Assembly (NCBI GenBank): GCA_025355595.1 | Contig: JANXZI010000044.1 | Span: 1 to 39,878, forward strand | Reading direction: 5' to 3' | DNA length: 39,878 bases | DNA from: Spartobacteria bacterium | Lineage (GTDB): Bacteria > Verrucomicrobiota > Verrucomicrobiia > Chthoniobacterales > Chthoniobacteraceae | The notes under the pieces: model-generated | Databases searched by the model: none | The model's input: the letters and a program-made list of their open reading frames with translations, nothing else | What the model was told of the DNA's origin: nothing | Position numbers and translations under genes: made by a program | In this document: piece by piece, positions 37,235 through 39,878 of the stretch | How positions within the stretch are numbered: the stretch's first letter is position 1 | Layout: each line of letters opens with the position of its first letter

Positions 37235-38203
37235 TCAGCGCAACCCCACTGCTCTGCGCACCCGCTCCATCGTGCGGTGTGCGACAGCGCGCGCGCGTTC
37301 GCCGGCGGATTTCACGATCGCATCCACCGAGCCGGGATCGGCGGCGAGTTCCGCGCGGCGCTGGCGCAGCGGGCTGAAAAATTCCCACAGCTCCTCGAAG
37401 AGCCGCTTCTTGAAATCGCCGTAGCCGATGCCGCCCGCGCGGAAGTCCGCCTCCATTTTCGCCACCTCCGCCTCGCCCGCGACGAGCCGGTAAAGTGCGA
37501 CGATGATCGAGCCAGCGGGATCCTTCGGCGACTCGACGGGCGTGGAGTCCGTCACGAGGGACATGATTTTTTTCCGCAGCGCCTTCTCCTCCTCGAAGAG
37601 CCCGATCGTGTTGCCGTAGCTCTTCGACATTTTCTGCCCGTCGAGGCCGGTCACCGTGGCGACCTGCGGGATGATGCTCGCCTCGGGAATCACAAAAAGG
37701 CCGTCGCCATAAGTGCGGTTCATCGAGGCCGCGATGTCGCGCGTGACTTCGACGTGCTGCTTCTGATCGCGGCCCACGGGCACGACGTTTGAGTCGTAGA
37801 GCAGGATGTCCGCGGCCATGAGCACCGGGTATGCGAAGAGCCCGTGATTCGGCGTCTTGTGGCGCGCGAGGTGATCTTTGAATGCGTGGCAATTTTCCAG
37901 CATCGGCATCGGCGTGTGGCAGCTCAGCAGCCATGCCAGCTCCGTGTGCTCGGGCACGTCGCTCTGGCGGAAGAGCACGGCTTTCGCCGGATCGAGCCCG
38001 CACGCGAGGAAGTCGAGCGCGACGGCGCGCGTGTTTTCGCGCAGTGCCTTCGGGTCATGCACGCTCGTGAGTGCATGATAGTCCGCGATGAAATAAAACG
38101 CCTCGCCCTTGTCCTGCCACTCGATGGCCGGCTTCATCATGCCGAAATAATTGCCGAGATGCGGCGCGCCGGTCGGCTTGATGCCGGAGAGGATTCGTTT
38201 CAT
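37235..38203 (-). CDS. trpS: Tryptophan--tRNA ligase
   Basis: MKRILSGIKPTGAPHLGNYFGMMKPAIEWQ (GxxPTGxxHLGNY), VPVGRDQKQHVEVTRDIA, GLDGQKMSKSYGN (KMSKS). Confidence 0.96.
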   Translation of the reverse strand: MKRILSGIKPTGAPHLGNYFGMMKPAIEWQDKGEAFYFIADYHALTSVHDPKALRENTRAVALDFLACGLDPAKAVLFRQSDVPEHTELAWLLSCHTPMPMLENCHAFKDHLARHKTPNHGLFAYPVLMAADILLYDSNVVPVGRDQKQHVEVTRDIAASMNRTYGDGLFVIPEASIIPQVATVTGLDGQKMSKSYGNTIGLFEEEKALRKKIMSLVTDSTPVESPKDPAGSIIVALYRLVAGEAEVAKMEADFRAGGIGYGDFKKRLFEELWEFFSPLRQRRAELAADPGSVDAIVKSAGERARAVAHRTMERVRRAVGLR

Positions 38204-38271
38204 GCGGCGTGGAAAATGGAAAGCCGCGCGCCCCGTGTCGAGCGCATCATCGGGCAGCAGATGCCGGTCCC

Positions 38272-39150
38272 TCAGAACTTGTAGTGCCCCAGCCCGCCCG
38301 CATTCAGCGCGCCGCCGAGGAAGCCCACGACGCTGATGAGAAACGCCCCGAGCAGCAGCGCGCCGCGGAAACGTCGCCGCGCGAGCGAACCTTCCTCGCA
38401 TTCCGCGATGCACACGAGGGTCGCGCATACCAGCGCCCACACGGAGACCGCCGTGCCGAGGATCTGGTGGAAGCGGTAGATCATGGCCAACTCGCTGCCG
38501 CTCACGATCGGGAAATTCGTGAGCCAGCCGAGCGCGGCCGTCGGCACACTGCTCAGCGCGCCGAGAACGGTGAGGAAGCGCACGAGCAGCATCCATTCAT
38601 CGCGCTTCAGCCACCACGCGATGGCCTCGGCGAAGACCGCAGTCATCAGCAGCCCCACGGGGAAATGCGTCGAGAGCGGATGAAATTTTCCGAGCCAGTT
38701 CGCGACCCGGCGGAGGAAGGACACCTTTGCCTCCGGCTTGCCTTCCTGCGGGGGAAGCGCCGCGGGGAGCTCATGCGGCGCGCCCGCGCGCACCCAGTCC
38801 TCGACGAGCTTCTTTTCGTCCGGTGTCAGCGGCGGCACATCCGCATCCTCGCCCGGCATCTCGTTGTTCTTCACCAGTTGGAAGAGTTCGGATTTTCCCG
38901 GCTCTCCGCGCACGATGTATTCGGGATTCTCCGCCATGCGCTTCAGATCCAAAACGTAGCCAAATTTCCCTTTCGGTTTCGGCAGATGCGCGCCGTGGCA
39001 GTCCGCGCATTTCGCCTCGAAGATTTTCAGGACATCGCCTGCCAGCCGCAGCTTCTCGTCCTTGCCCGGGCCTTTCGCCGGCGCGGGAGCCGCAGACGCT
39101 CCAGCCATCGTGAAAACTGCGGCGAGCAGCAGGAGGAAAACGCGCATCAT
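38272..39150 (-). CDS. c-type cytochrome (CxxCH) domain fused to DUF2231-like membrane domain
   Basis: Signal peptide; LKIFEAKCADCHGAHLPKPKGKFGYVLDLKRMAENPEYIVRGEPGKSELFQLVKNNEMPGEDADVPPLTPDEKKLVEDWV (planctomycete-type cytochrome); then KFHPLSTHFPVGLLMTAVFAEAIAWWL and further TM segments. Confidence 0.8.
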   Translation of the reverse strand: MMRVFLLLLAAVFTMAGASAAPAPAKGPGKDEKLRLAGDVLKIFEAKCADCHGAHLPKPKGKFGYVLDLKRMAENPEYIVRGEPGKSELFQLVKNNEMPGEDADVPPLTPDEKKLVEDWVRAGAPHELPAALPPQEGKPEAKVSFLRRVANWLGKFHPLSTHFPVGLLMTAVFAEAIAWWLKRDEWMLLVRFLTVLGALSSVPTAALGWLTNFPIVSGSELAMIYRFHQILGTAVSVWALVCATLVCIAECEEGSLARRRFRGALLLGAFLISVVGFLGGALNAGGLGHYKF

Positions 39151-39263
39151 GTGGCTGTTTGTTTCAACTCATTCATCTCCGCGCTTCTTAGCAGGAACCG
39201 CGAAACTTTTGCCAGCATTCGTGCGAGCTTGCCGGGGCCACCCCGCGCTGGCAGCGTGCCGCG

Positions 39264-39878
39264 ATGTTCCTCCGTTTGCTGCTCTGCGTGTGTGTCGCGA
39301 TTTTTTCCGGCTGCCGTCCGGAGAAAAGATCCGCCGCCGCGCCGACCGAATACGTGCCGGAGCCCGGCGATTTTGTTTTCCAAAGCCTGCCGCACGATCC
39401 GCTCGTGGACGCGATCGAGGGGTCGAGCGGCTCGCCCTTTTCGCACTGCGGGATCGTGAAAAGACGCGATGTGGAAAAGGCGCATGGCGACAAATGGATG
39501 GTCATCGAGGCCATCGGCCCGGTGAAGGAAACGCAGCTCGCGCACTGGATCGCGCAGGGCCGCGGCAGCGCGTATGTCGCCTTTCGCCTCCGCGATCCGC
39601 TCGCGAAAAAAATCCCCGCGATCATCGCCGCCGCAGAAAAATACGCGGGCCGCCCGTACGACATCCACTACGACATGGACGACGAAAAAATCTACTGCAG
39701 CGAACTGCTCTACAAGGCCGTGCGCGACGCCACCGGCACGAAGCTCGACAAGATCCGCAAGCTCGGCGAACTCAAGTGGCAACCGTACGAAAAAGTGATC
39801 CGCCACATTGAAAACGGCGGCCTTCCGCTCGACCGCGAGATGATCACCCCGCGCGATTTTTCCGAGGCGCCCGAACTG
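39264..39878 (+). CDS. YiiX/YebB-like permuted NlpC/P60 (DUF830-type) cysteine peptidase, lipoprotein; runs off right edge
   Basis: Frame from ATG 39264 is open to window end: MFLRLLLCVCVAIFSGCRPEK... YVPEPGDFVFQSLPHDPLVDAIEGSSGSPFSHCGIV... VIEAIGPVKETQL... KIYCSELLYKAV. Not listed in ORF track because there is no stop in the window. Confidence 0.75.
   Translation, partial: MFLRLLLCVCVAIFSGCRPEKRSAAAPTEYVPEPGDFVFQSLPHDPLVDAIEGSSGSPFSHCGIVKRRDVEKAHGDKWMVIEAIGPVKETQLAHWIAQGRGSAYVAFRLRDPLAKKIPAIIAAAEKYAGRPYDIHYDMDDEKIYCSELLYKAVRDATGTKLDKIRKLGELKWQPYEKVIRHIENGGLPLDREMITPRDFSEAPEL

Noticed and set aside
1-39878. CRISPR array, tRNA or rRNA genes
   Set aside because: No regularly spaced direct repeats and no tRNA/rRNA-like sequence recognised on reading; only palindromic and heptamer repeats were seen.

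Overview
High-GC bacterial window; gene content and style suggest Verrucomicrobia (inference only). The main feature is a ~22 kb polysaccharide (EPS/O-antigen type, Wzx/Wzy-dependent) locus on the + strand, about 3279-25880. It encodes an outer-membrane beta-barrel protein, a Wza-like exporter, a Wzc-like BY-kinase, five GT4-like glycosyltransferases, a methyltransferase, a Wzx-like flippase, a Wzy-like polymerase, and an AsnB-type amidotransferase. It ends in a PglC/PglD/PglE/PglF-like (diacetamido-trideoxyhexose type) cassette. Embedded in that cassette is a 916-aa single-ORF fusion of an FAD/NAD(P)-binding flavoprotein to a FemAB/GNAT-like acyltransferase, the best candidate for undescribed biochemistry. 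A large secreted, possibly glycoside-hydrolase-like multidomain protein is transcribed divergently. The locus is bracketed by IS630-type transposase relics, and the left edge also carries what looks like a decayed N-terminus of a TOTE-type archaeo-eukaryotic primase. To the right are mostly housekeeping genes (ACP, tlyA, nadK, mrp, marR-type regulator, rhaB, rnc, oligopeptide SBP, waaF, PurA-like, trpS, cytochrome/DUF2231 protein, YiiX-like peptidase). Their intergenic spaces contain paired palindromic (REPIN-like) elements, a nested inverted-repeat element and a heptamer-repeat hairpin. No tRNA, rRNA or CRISPR array was recognised. All family assignments are by reading protein motifs from memory; no database search was run.
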